Origin: Rubritepida sp.
GTDB lineage: Bacteria > Pseudomonadota > Alphaproteobacteria > Acetobacterales > Acetobacteraceae
DNA: 10,440 nucleotides
Direction: 5' to 3'
Assembly: GCA_014376425.1 (NCBI GenBank)
Contig: JACMRO010000502.1
Location: 1 to 10,440 of the forward strand
Shown: in pieces, positions 1-8,482 of the stretch
Layout of the letters: the number at the start of each line of letters is the position of its first letter
Position numbering within the stretch: the first letter of the stretch is position 1
The notes under the pieces: generated by a model
The model's input: only the letters and a program-made list of their open reading frames with translations
Databases searched by the model: none
Told to the model about the DNA's origin: nothing
Made by a program: the position numbers and the translations under genes

Positions 1-2180
<2,180 letters not shown>

Positions 2181-2235
2181 GACTGATCCCCGGTTTGTTG
2201 GCCGAACCATGCCCTTCTGTCAGCCCGCCGTCCAA

Positions 2236-2261
2236 TCGATTATTTTCGGCAAAATGATCGA
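2236..2261. promoter_or_regulatory. AT-rich palindrome upstream of katG, possible operator
   Basis: Two 11-base arms (2236-2246 and 2251-2261) are complementary at 10 of 11 positions around the 4-base spacer CGGC, with an ATTTT/AAAAT core. The site lies 56-81 bases upstream of the katG start and begins 5 bases after the stop of the amidohydrolase gene. It is much richer in A and T than its surroundings. No T-run follows on the minus strand, so an intrinsic terminator is unlikely. A binding site for a dimeric regulator of katG (for example a Fur/PerR-type or other stress regulator) is inference. It does not match the four-part OxyR consensus. Confidence 0.4.
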
Positions 2262-2266
2262 GCGCA

Positions 2267-2881
2267 TCATAGAGCCAGGAGTTCGGCATTGGTCATCAGG
2301 TCCGCGTATTTTTGCCGCATGTCGAACAGGTTGGCCTCATGCGGCGCGATCGCCCGGTCGCCGACGCAATCCAACGCGACAATGGTGCGGAAGTCATGCT
2401 GCATGCTGTCGATCACCGTGGCCCGCACGCAGCCCGATGTCGTGCATCCCGCCACGATCAGCGTGTCCACCCGCCGCATCCGCAGGTAGCCGGAGAGTTG
2501 GGTGTCGAAAAATGCGCTGGCGCCGCGCTTGCGTACGACCAGCTCACCCGCGATCGGGGGCAATTCAGGCACGATCTGCGACAGCACGGAGCTCTCCGTC
2601 AGCTTTTTCAGCGAGGGCGACTTGATGGTGAAGACGCCATGATCGCTGCCGTCATCGGCATAGACGACGCGGGTGTGGGCGACCGGCCAGCCACGCTTGC
2701 GGGCATGCGCCAGCAGGGCGATGCTGTGCTGGATGGCAGGACCGATATTGCCGCCGCCGAAATGTGCGGGGTCGGCGAAGCCCACGACGAAATCGACCAG
2801 CACCAGGGCCGGCGCGGCGCCGATGCCGGAGGAATGGCCCATGCCCTGGGCGCGGTAGATGGCTTCCTCGGGGTGCGTCAT
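2267..2881 (-). CDS. Isochorismatase-superfamily cysteine hydrolase (N-carbamoylsarcosine amidase / maleamate amidase-like)
   Basis: A 204-residue cytoplasmic amidohydrolase. The superfamily triad is visible: Asp30 in LVLVDFVVGF, Lys118 in VVRKRGASAFFDT, and nucleophile Cys151 in VAGCTTSGCVRATVIDSMQ, where the preceding GCTTSGC segment carries the usual cis-peptide turn. This GCTTSGCVRAT form together with the KRxxSAFF segment is characteristic of the N-carbamoylsarcosine amidohydrolase branch, which also contains maleamate amidohydrolase (NicF) of nicotinate breakdown. Length is normal for the family. The start codon overlaps the stop of the upstream monooxygenase by four bases (ATGA), which indicates translational coupling and a shared role. 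The likely reaction is release of ammonia from an amide or carbamoyl product made after ring oxidation. This is inference from context, and the substrate cannot be named from sequence. Confidence 0.88.
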   Translation of the reverse strand: MTHPEEAIYRAQGMGHSSGIGAAPALVLVDFVVGFADPAHFGGGNIGPAIQHSIALLAHARKRGWPVAHTRVVYADDGSDHGVFTIKSPSLKKLTESSVLSQIVPELPPIAGELVVRKRGASAFFDTQLSGYLRMRRVDTLIVAGCTTSGCVRATVIDSMQHDFRTIVALDCVGDRAIAPHEANLFDMRQKYADLMTNAELLAL

Positions 2882-4056
2882 GCAACGTTCTCCAGGTCCC
2901 GCAATGACTGAATGAGCGAGCCGCGCAGCAGGAATTCGCGGTGCTTCCGCGGGTTCGACACCGTGGCCCGCATCTCGGCGAACGCCGCCTCGCGCTTCAC
3001 GGGGTCGCGGTTGTTCATGTTGGCGCGATTGCGCAGCGCCTGCTGCTGCACGACCTCCACCGCCACCTTGCGGCGCTGCCGCTCATAGCGCCCCAGCAGC
3101 GCCGCATCCGCCCCGCGCAGCACCTCGATCAGCTTGGCCGCCAGGTTGAAGGCGTCGTGCACGCCGCCATTCATCCCCATTCCGCCCAACGGGTTGTTCA
3201 CATGCGCGGCGTCGCCCGCCAGCATCACCCGGCCGACGACGTATTTCTCCGCCACCCGCTCATGCACGCGGTAGGCGGTGCGGTGCCGCACGTCATAGGG
3301 CACGCCGGTGGGCAGCACGCCCTGCATGCGTTCCTCGATGCGCTGGGCGCGCAGCATGCCTTCCTCGGTCTCGCTGGGCTGGGTCGGCAGCAGCAACCGC
3401 CAAAGCCCCGCGGTGCGCAGCAGCACAAACCATTCATCCGGGTCGCTGATATAGGCGATATTCGCCAGGTCGGGGATCGCCTGCTCGAAGCGGAAGCTGG
3501 TGGAGAGGGTGAGGAACACCTCCGGGATCGTCATGCCTTCGAACGCCACGCCCAGCGCCTTGCGCACCGCGCTGCGGGCACCGTCGGCGCCGATGAGCCA
3601 TGCGCCGCGCACCACCTCGCCATCCTCCAGCGCCACGTCAACGCCATCGCCATCCTGCGTCACGCCAGCCACCGTGGCGCCGTAGCAGAAGGTCACGTCG
3701 GGGTTCGTGGCCAGCCGGTCGCGCAGCATCCGCGTCAGCCGCCATTGCTCGCATTGCAGCCGGTAGGGGTGGTTGGTGTCGTCACGCAGCACGCCCAGAT
3801 CGTAAGTCGCGATCACGCCGCGCGCGCGGTCGCGCACCTGCCATTGCCGGCAGACCAGGCCCTGCTCGATCATGGCCGGCACCACGCCGAACCGCTCCAG
3901 CATGTCCAGCGTCGGCGGGTGAAAGGTGCTGGCGCGCAGGTCGTCCGGCAGGTCGGGCGATTGCTCCAGGATGGTGACGCGAACACCGGCATCGGCCAGG
4001 CAGCTCGCCGCCACCATGCCGACCGGGCCGGCGCCGGCGATCAGGATGTGGTCCAT
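2878..4056 (-). CDS. FAD-dependent monooxygenase, aromatic hydroxylase type
   Basis: A 392-residue class A flavoprotein monooxygenase (para-hydroxybenzoate hydroxylase / FAD_binding_3 fold) that uses NAD(P)H and oxygen to hydroxylate an aromatic or heteroaromatic ring. Three hallmarks are present: the FAD-binding GxGxxG at Gly8-Gly13 (IAGAGPVGMVAA) with Glu31 closing the Rossmann strand, the DG motif around Asp158 (IGADGARSAVRKALG), and the GD motif at Gly281-Asp282 (LAGDAAHVNNPLGGMGMNGG). There is no signal peptide, so the enzyme is cytoplasmic. I use the second ATG (4056) because AGGAG lies seven bases before it and the FAD motif begins directly after it; the earlier in-frame ATG at 4086 would add ten residues without a good ribosome site. 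It is the first gene of an operon with the overlapping amidohydrolase and is divergent from a solute-binding protein. The substrate is unknown; a hydroxylated pyridine or benzoate is plausible. Confidence 0.9.
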   Translation of the reverse strand: MDHILIAGAGPVGMVAASCLADAGVRVTILEQSPDLPDDLRASTFHPPTLDMLERFGVVPAMIEQGLVCRQWQVRDRARGVIATYDLGVLRDDTNHPYRLQCEQWRLTRMLRDRLATNPDVTFCYGATVAGVTQDGDGVDVALEDGEVVRGAWLIGADGARSAVRKALGVAFEGMTIPEVFLTLSTSFRFEQAIPDLANIAYISDPDEWFVLLRTAGLWRLLLPTQPSETEEGMLRAQRIEERMQGVLPTGVPYDVRHRTAYRVHERVAEKYVVGRVMLAGDAAHVNNPLGGMGMNGGVHDAFNLAAKLIEVLRGADAALLGRYERQRRKVAVEVVQQQALRNRANMNNRDPVKREAAFAEMRATVSNPRKHREFLLRGSLIQSLRDLENVA

Positions 4057-4063
4057 GCTGGGG

Positions 4064-4068
4064 CTCCT
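4064..4068 (-). promoter_or_regulatory. Ribosome binding site fixing the monooxygenase start
   Basis: AGGAG on the minus strand, seven bases before the ATG at 4056. It supports this start over the in-frame ATG at 4086. Confidence 0.7.
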
Positions 4069-4101
4069 GGGCGTTTGAGGCACCATCGATATGCCGTTTC
4101 G

Positions 4102-4138
4102 GGCCGACAGGCGATCCCCAAGGTTTTGCTTGTCAGCC
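4102..4138. promoter_or_regulatory. Imperfect inverted repeat in the divergent promoter region
   Basis: The 123-base gap between the divergent monooxygenase and solute-binding protein genes holds GGCCGACAGG (4102-4111) and, on the opposite strand, GGCTGACAAG (4129-4138). They match at 8 of 10 positions and are 17 bases apart. The position suits an operator that controls both directions, but the match is modest, no regulator gene is nearby, and no clear -35/-10 pair could be assigned. Confidence 0.25.
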
Positions 4139-4179
4139 CGCCACCGCGCGCCGCAGCCTGCCGAAAACGGAGGAACCCC

Positions 4180-5172
4180 ATGCCCAAACTCGCCCGCCGC
4201 ACTGCACTGACCCTGGCCGGGCTGACCCTACCGGTACTGGCCCTGCCGGGGCTGGGCCTGGCGCAACCGACCTGGCCGGATAAGCCATGGCGCGTTCTGG
4301 TCGGCGGCGCTGCCGGCGGCGCCTCGGACATCCTGATGCGCTGCCTGGAACCCAGCCTGCGCGAAAGCCTGGCGCACAGCTTCTGGCTCGACAACCGGCC
4401 CGGCGCGGGCGGCATGCTGGCGGCCGAAATCTGCGGCGCCGCCGCGCCCGACGGCTACACCTTCTTCATCAACCACATCGCCAGCAACGGCATCGGCCCG
4501 CACCTGCACCGCCGCCCAGGCGGCTTCGAACCGAATCGCGACCTGGCCGGTGTGGCGCGCATTGCTTCATTGCCCAACTGCATGATCGTGAACCCGTCGC
4601 GCGGCATCCGCAGCGTGGCCGACCTCATTGCCTTCATCCGCGCCAATCCGCGCGCGGCGACCTTCGGCTCGGCCGGCGTGGGAACCTCTTCGCATCTCGG
4701 CGGCGTCATGTTCGGGCAGATGGTCGGCGTCGAACTCACCCACGTGCCCTATCGCGGCACCGCGCCCAACATGCTGGCGGTGCTGGCCGGCGAGGTCCTG
4801 TTCGCCATCGACAACGCCCCCGCCTCGGCCCAGCAGGTCCGCGCCGGGCTGCTCACCGCGTTGGCCGTCAGCCCCGCCACCCGCTGGTCGCAATTCCCCG
4901 ATGTGCCGACCATGCAGGAAGCCGGCGTGCCCGGCTTCGACGTCTCCAGCTGGTACGGCCTGGCCGCCCCCGTCGCCACACCGCGCCCCATCATCGACCG
5001 CCTGGCCCAGGCCGTCCTGCGCGCCCTGGCCGCCCCCGCCACGATCACCCGCCTGCGCGAATTCGGCGCCGAACCCTGGCCCGCCGGCCCGGCCGAATAT
5101 CACGCCTTCATGATCGCCGAAGAAGCCAAATGGGGCCCCGTGGTGCGGGCAGCAGGCGCGACGGCGCATTGA
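4180..5172 (+). CDS. Bug/TctC-family tripartite tricarboxylate transporter substrate-binding protein
   Basis: A 330-residue periplasmic receptor, the normal length for the family. It begins with a signal peptide: MPKLARR, a hydrophobic stretch to about residue 27, and likely cleavage after LGLA (28/29). The paired arginines make Tat export possible, though Sec is not excluded. Family features follow in order: a WPDKPWRVLVGGAAGGASD segment, the NRPGAGGMLAAE ligand-loop motif, PDGYTFF, FGSAGVGTSSHLGG, THVPYRGTAPNM, and FPDVPTMQEAGVPGFDVSSW. GGAGGA (4169-4174) lies five bases before the ATG and fixes the start. Bug proteins capture organic acids or amide-type solutes. No TctA or TctB membrane partner is visible, so this is an orphan receptor, which is common in the family. 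Its divergent position suggests that it feeds the monooxygenase/amidohydrolase pair. Confidence 0.93.
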   Translation: MPKLARRTALTLAGLTLPVLALPGLGLAQPTWPDKPWRVLVGGAAGGASDILMRCLEPSLRESLAHSFWLDNRPGAGGMLAAEICGAAAPDGYTFFINHIASNGIGPHLHRRPGGFEPNRDLAGVARIASLPNCMIVNPSRGIRSVADLIAFIRANPRAATFGSAGVGTSSHLGGVMFGQMVGVELTHVPYRGTAPNMLAVLAGEVLFAIDNAPASAQQVRAGLLTALAVSPATRWSQFPDVPTMQEAGVPGFDVSSWYGLAAPVATPRPIIDRLAQAVLRALAAPATITRLREFGAEPWPAGPAEYHAFMIAEEAKWGPVVRAAGATAH

Positions 5173-5264
5173 AGAGGGGGGTGCTGGCCGCCCGGAGGGA
5201 AGGCTTTGCCTTCCCCCCGTACCCCCCATCCACCAAGGGCCGAAAGGCCCTTGGAACCCAGGAG

Positions 5265-5335
5265 GTTGGGGGCTGGGGGAGGGGGCGGTGGGGACCTCGG
5301 AATAGGCGCGCCAGCCCCCTCCCCCAGCCCCCAAC
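5265..5335. repeat. Perfect 22-bp inverted repeat forming the mosaic core
   Basis: The left arm 5265-5286 (GTT, then three runs of five G separated by CT and A, then C) is exactly complementary to 5314-5335, with a 27-base interior. In RNA this would form a very stable hairpin. On the plus strand it could act as a transcription barrier between the solute-binding protein gene and the amidase gene, although no T-run follows. Confidence 0.85.
5268..5293 (+). other. Putative G-quadruplex motif
   Basis: Four G-runs (5268-5272, 5275-5279, 5281-5285 and 5290-5293) are separated by loops of 2, 1 and 4 bases (CT, A, CGGT), a textbook quadruplex pattern on the plus strand. The complementary arm at 5314-5335 has only three C-runs, so hairpin and quadruplex would compete. 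Confidence 0.5.
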
Positions 5336-5460
5336 TTATCCACGGTCCAGGGGCGGGTCGCCCCTGGTGGGTGGGGGTACGGGGGAGGGCAAAGCCCTCC
5401 CCCGGGCAGCCCGCGCCGCACCCCTTTGACGCCGCCGCCCTGCCGGCGCTTCATGCGGCC

Positions 5461-6492
5461 ATGCGCATCAGTGTCGTTCAGATGAACCAGGGCAGTGACA
5501 AGCTGGCCAATATCGAGCAGGCGAGGGGCCTGATCGGGGCGGCCCTGGCGGCGGACCGGCCAGACGTGGTCAGCCTGCCGGAGACTTGGACCAACCTGGG
5601 TGGCGGCCGCGAGGCGCGGGAGCGTGCGGCGGAGGTGTTGCCCGAGCCAGGTGGCATGGGCGGTGCGGCCTACGAGTTCATGCGCGAGGTGGCGCGGCAG
5701 GGTGTGGCGGTGCATGGCGGCAGCATCATCGAGCGCGGGCCGGACACGCTGTTCAATACCACGGTGATGTTCGACCGCACCGGCACTGAGATCGCCCGCT
5801 ACCGCAAGATCCACCTGTTCGACATCACCAGCCCGGACGGCACCGGCTACCGCGAGAGCGCGTTGTATGGTGCGGGCGACCGGCTGGTGACCTGCCGGCT
5901 GGGGGATACCGTGTTTGGCCTGACGATCTGCTACGACATGCGCTTTGGCGAGCAATATCTGGCGCTGCGAAAGCTCGGCGCCGCGGTGATCTTCGTCCCC
6001 AGCAACTTCACCTTGCAGACGGGCCGCGACCATTGGGAACCGTTGCTCAAGGTCCGCGCGATCGAGACGCAATGCTGGATCGTGGCGGCGGCAAGCTGGG
6101 GCGGGTATGAGGAGCGCGGGGCGACGCGGCATGTCTACGGCCATTCGCTGATCGCCGATCCGTGGGGGCATGTGGTGGCGAAATGCAGCGACGGGCTGGG
6201 CTGGGCGACGGCGCGGATCGACCCCGCGGTCACCGCCCGGGTGCGGCGGGACATGCCGGTGCTGGAGCATCGCGCCGCCAGGCGCGTGGACATGGATGCC
6301 GCCGGGCGTGTGGACATCGACGCCGTCAGGCACGGAGACATGGATGCCAGCGGATGCGTGGGCATCGACGCCGTCGGGCGCGTGGACATGGATGCCGCCG
6401 GGCGTGCGGACATGGACGCCGCCGGACGCGGAGACAGGGATGACGCCGGCCGCGCGGCGTCGGGCCAGAAGGCCGGGCGCGCGCCGCATTGA
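5461..6492 (+). CDS. Nitrilase-superfamily amidase (Nit1/Nit2-like) with octapeptide-repeat tail
   Basis: A cytoplasmic carbon-nitrogen hydrolase. The catalytic triad is visible: Glu41 in VVSLPETW, Lys116 in YRKIHLFDI, and Cys157 in LTICYDMRFGE. The KIHLFDI...GYRES...GD pattern resembles the Nit1/Nit2 branch (deaminated-glutathione amidase / omega-amidase), whose members clear damaged glutathione or hydrolyse alpha-ketoglutaramate; exact activity is unproven. The conserved core ends near residue 275. Residues 276-331 are seven octapeptide repeats and 332-343 a basic end, giving 343 residues where about 270-285 is usual. The start at 5461 is chosen because MRISVVQMNQG is the first strand of the fold; the frame stays open upstream only through the palindromic repeat. 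No clear Shine-Dalgarno sequence precedes it. It is the first gene of an operon, with its stop overlapping the TTG start of nadK. Confidence 0.92.
   Translation: MRISVVQMNQGSDKLANIEQARGLIGAALAADRPDVVSLPETWTNLGGGREARERAAEVLPEPGGMGGAAYEFMREVARQGVAVHGGSIIERGPDTLFNTTVMFDRTGTEIARYRKIHLFDITSPDGTGYRESALYGAGDRLVTCRLGDTVFGLTICYDMRFGEQYLALRKLGAAVIFVPSNFTLQTGRDHWEPLLKVRAIETQCWIVAAASWGGYEERGATRHVYGHSLIADPWGHVVAKCSDGLGWATARIDPAVTARVRRDMPVLEHRAARRVDMDAAGRVDIDAVRHGDMDASGCVGIDAVGRVDMDAAGRADMDAAGRGDRDDAGRAASGQKAGRAPH
6286..6453 (+). repeat. 24-bp tandem repeat, seven copies, coding
   Basis: Seven units of exactly 24 bases start at 6286, 6310, 6334, 6358, 6382, 6406 and 6430. They encode VDMDAAGR, VDIDAVRH, GDMDASGC, VGIDAVGR, VDMDAAGR, ADMDAAGR and GDRDDAGR. 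Units 1 and 5 are identical in DNA, and units 2 and 4 differ at only a few bases, which suggests duplication of a 48-base pair of units. The unit is free of stop codons in all six frames. Its length is a multiple of three, so copy-number changes keep the amidase frame and the nadK overlap intact. Confidence 0.93.
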
Positions 6493-7259
6493 GCGCCACC
6501 GGCCCGCGCATCGCCATCCTGGCCGCGGCCACCGAGATGGCGCAGGCGGCCCGGCAGCGCCTCGTCACCCTGTATGGCGATTGCGCGCCCGAACAGGCGA
6601 CGGCGCTCGTCGCTCTGGGCGGCGACGGTTTCATGCTGGAGACGCAGCATCGCTATCTCGGCCGTAACCTGCCGGTCTATGGGATGAACCGCGGCAGCGT
6701 CGGCTTTCTGATGAACGCCTACACCGAGGACAAGCTGTTCGAGCGCGTGGCCGCCGCGCAATCGGCCAACCTCCATCCACTGCGGATGCGGGCGCATACC
6801 GCGGCCGCCACCCATGCCGCACTGGCCATCAACGAGGTCTCGCTGCTGCGCGAGACGCGGCAGACCGCCAAGCTGCGGATCATTGTCGACGGCCGCGAGC
6901 GGCTGGCGGAGCTGGCCTGCGACGGCATCCTCATCTCCACGCCGGCCGGCAGCACCGCCTACAACCTGTCGGCGCAGGGGCCTATCGTGCCGCTATCGGC
7001 AAACCTGCTGCCGCTGACGCCGATCTCGCCCTTCCGGCCCCGGCGGTGGCGCGGCGCGCTGCTGCCCAGCGAGGCACGGGTGGTGTTCGAGGTCCTTGAG
7101 CCAGAGAAGCGACCGGTCGCCGCAGTGGCCGACTACACCGAAGTGCGCGACGTGCGCCGCGTCGAGGTGCGGGAGGATCGGTCGATCACCCTGACGCTGC
7201 TGTTCGACCCCGACCGTAACCTCTCCGAACGCATCATCGCCGAACAGTTTGCGGTGTGA
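6489..7259 (+). CDS. nadK: NAD kinase
   Basis: Phosphorylates NAD to NADP using ATP or polyphosphate, in the cytoplasm; it is the only known route to NADP and normally essential. At 256 residues it has the normal short alphaproteobacterial length. Visible motifs are the nucleotide-binding GGDG at 44-47 (LVALGGDGFMLET), YGMNRGSVGFLMN, the Asn115-Glu116 motif (AINEVSLLRETRQ) and the NAD-binding GSTAY at 154-158 (STPAGSTAYNLSAQGPIVPL), then PISPFRPRRWRGALLP. The start is TTG at 6489, overlapping the amidase stop as TTGA. It is preferred because RIAILAA (first strand) begins only six residues later and the next ATG (Met17) would delete that strand. No strong ribosome site is present, so translation is probably coupled to the amidase. 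The stop overlaps the start of the transporter gene. Confidence 0.95.
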   Translation: MSATGPRIAILAAATEMAQAARQRLVTLYGDCAPEQATALVALGGDGFMLETQHRYLGRNLPVYGMNRGSVGFLMNAYTEDKLFERVAAAQSANLHPLRMRAHTAAATHAALAINEVSLLRETRQTAKLRIIVDGRERLAELACDGILISTPAGSTAYNLSAQGPIVPLSANLLPLTPISPFRPRRWRGALLPSEARVVFEVLEPEKRPVAAVADYTEVRDVRRVEVREDRSITLTLLFDPDRNLSERIIAEQFAV

Positions 7260-8482
7260 TGCCCACCCCGCGTCCTGGCCGGGCCCGGCCCGCAACCGGC
7301 GCGGCGGAACCCATCCCGTCCGACCGCCGCCTGATCTGGTGCGTGGCGGCGACCCAGATGGTGGGCTGGGGCACGCTGTTCACCCCTTTCGCCCTGCTGC
7401 TGGGGCCGATGGAGGATGCGCTCGCCCTGCCCCGCGCCGCGGTGGCCGGCGCCTTCACGCTCGGGCTGCTGGTGTCGGGGATCGTGGCGGTGCCGGTCGG
7501 GCGCCTGGTGGATCGCCATGGTGGCCGCGGGCCGATCGCCTGGGGCGGCCTGGCGGGCGCCGCGCTGCTGCTCGCCTGGAGCCAGGTCGACGGGCTGGCG
7601 GGCCTCTACTGTGTCTGGTTCGGGCTGGGGCTGGTACATGCGTTGGCCCTTTGGGGGCCGGCCATGGCGCTGATGATGGCGGCGGCGCGGCAGCCGGTGC
7701 GGTCGATCACGGCGCTGACCTTCATCACCGGCTTCACCGGCACCGTCTTCGTGCCGCTGGTCGCCTGGCTGGTCGAGGCTTTCGGCTGGCGCGGTGCGCT
7801 GGTGGCGCTGGCCGTTTTGCAGGCCCTGCCGGTACCGCTGGCCTTATGGGGGCTGCCCCGCACGCGCGTTGGCGTGCAGTCGGCCGTGGCGGTGGCGCTG
7901 GGGCCGGTGTTGCGAAAGCCGGCTTTCATCGGCCTGGCAGTCTGCCTGGCTGCGCATGCCTTCATCGGCGTCGGGCTGGGCGCGCATCTGCTGTTGCTGC
8001 TGCGTGAGCGCGGCATCGCAGAGGGCTGGGTGCTGACGCTGGTGGCGCTGCACGGGCCATTCCAGGTGGCGGCGCGAGCGCTGCTTTATGCGCTGGGCAA
8101 CCGGGTGCGGGTGCTGCAGGTGGGGGTGTTCGCAGCCGCCTTGCTGCCGGTGGGCCTGGCTTGGCTGGCGCTGGGCGGCGCCGATCCGTGGCTGCTGCTG
8201 GGCTTCGTGCTGTGCTGGGCGATGGCGGATGGGTTGATGACCATCGTGCGCGCCGCGGCCCCGGCGGAGCTGCTGGGGCGGGACGGCTACGGCGCCATCA
8301 CCGGCGCGCTGAGCGCCACCGCGGTGCTGCCGCGGGCTCTGGCACCGTCGCTGCTGGCGCTGCTTTGGCAATGGGGCGGCGGCTACGGGCTGGTGGCGCC
8401 GTTGCTGGCGCTGGTGGGGGTGGTGGCGCTGGCGGCGTTTCTCGTCGCCGCAAGGGATCAGCGGCTGCCGGCGCCGACATAG
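7259..8482 (+). CDS. Major facilitator superfamily transporter
   Basis: A 407-residue inner-membrane protein with about 12 hydrophobic segments, beginning near LIWCVAATQMVGWGTLF and ending with VAPLLALVGVVALAAFLVAA. The loop after the second helix carries a motif A-like sequence, VGRLVDRHGGR, typical of the superfamily, and a longer basic loop near residues 200-220 (PRTRVGVQ...LRKPAF) separates the two six-helix halves. The substrate cannot be told from sequence. The ATG at 7259 shares its A with the last base of the nadK stop (TGATG); a GTG at 7256 would add one residue and give a GTGA overlap. It is the last gene of the amidase-nadK operon. Its 3' end overlaps the convergent lipoprotein gene by 25 bases, and no terminator hairpin is visible between them. 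Confidence 0.92.
   Translation: MPTPRPGRARPATGAAEPIPSDRRLIWCVAATQMVGWGTLFTPFALLLGPMEDALALPRAAVAGAFTLGLLVSGIVAVPVGRLVDRHGGRGPIAWGGLAGAALLLAWSQVDGLAGLYCVWFGLGLVHALALWGPAMALMMAAARQPVRSITALTFITGFTGTVFVPLVAWLVEAFGWRGALVALAVLQALPVPLALWGLPRTRVGVQSAVAVALGPVLRKPAFIGLAVCLAAHAFIGVGLGAHLLLLLRERGIAEGWVLTLVALHGPFQVAARALLYALGNRVRVLQVGVFAAALLPVGLAWLALGGADPWLLLGFVLCWAMADGLMTIVRAAAPAELLGRDGYGAITGALSATAVLPRALAPSLLALLWQWGGGYGLVAPLLALVGVVALAAFLVAARDQRLPAPT

Larger units (their letters stand above)
5194..5404. repeat. Nested inverted-repeat mosaic (REP/MITE-like intergenic element)
   Basis: Five hairpin-forming inverted repeats are arranged symmetrically about position 5300. Outer left: 5194-5204 pairs with 5208-5218 around TTT, 10 of 11 pairs. 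Left middle: 5233-5241 pairs with 5246-5254 around a GAAA tetraloop, 9 of 9. Centre: 5265-5286 pairs with 5314-5335, a perfect 22-base match. Right middle: 5347-5355 pairs with 5359-5367 around GGT, 9 of 9. Outer right: 5380-5390 pairs with 5394-5404 around AAA, 11 of 11. The outer arms are also largely complementary to each other, for example CCCCGTACCCCC (5215-5226) with GGGGGTACGGGG (5374-5385). It fills most of the 288-base gap between the solute-binding protein gene and the amidase gene. It contains no convincing gene. The architecture resembles mobile, non-autonomous palindromic repeats; copies elsewhere in the genome are expected but not visible here. Confidence 0.8.

Noticed and set aside
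2941..4179. Plus-strand frame joined to the start of the solute-binding protein (743 codons in all)
   Set aside because: The upstream part is antisense to the monooxygenase gene. The signal peptide and GGAGGA ribosome site fix the true start at 4180.
5194..5218. Hairpin just after the solute-binding protein stop as an intrinsic terminator
   Set aside because: The stem is followed by GTACCCCCC with no T-run, and it has a mirror copy at 5380-5404, so it is better explained as part of the repeat. Some termination effect remains possible.
5336..5344. TTATCCACG, an 8 of 9 match to a DnaA box
   Set aside because: It is single, lies inside the palindromic element, and no cluster of boxes, AT-rich unwinding region or replication gene is nearby.
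5206..5460. N-terminal extension of the amidase frame by 85 codons
   Set aside because: The extra codons come from the palindromic repeat and are rich in Pro, Gly and Arg, while the enzyme fold starts at MRISVVQMN (5461).
6286..6453. Tandem repeats as a CRISPR array or calcium-binding EF-hand/dockerin domain
   Set aside because: The 24-base units are directly adjacent with no spacers, so this is not CRISPR. The D-x-D-x-x-G spacing lacks the full set of EF-hand ligands and flanking helices.
4567..6489. Very long open frame on the minus strand (640 codons)
   Set aside because: It runs antisense through the solute-binding protein gene, the palindromic element and the amidase gene. Its product is low in complexity and has no recognisable domain, which is typical of high-GC shadow frames.
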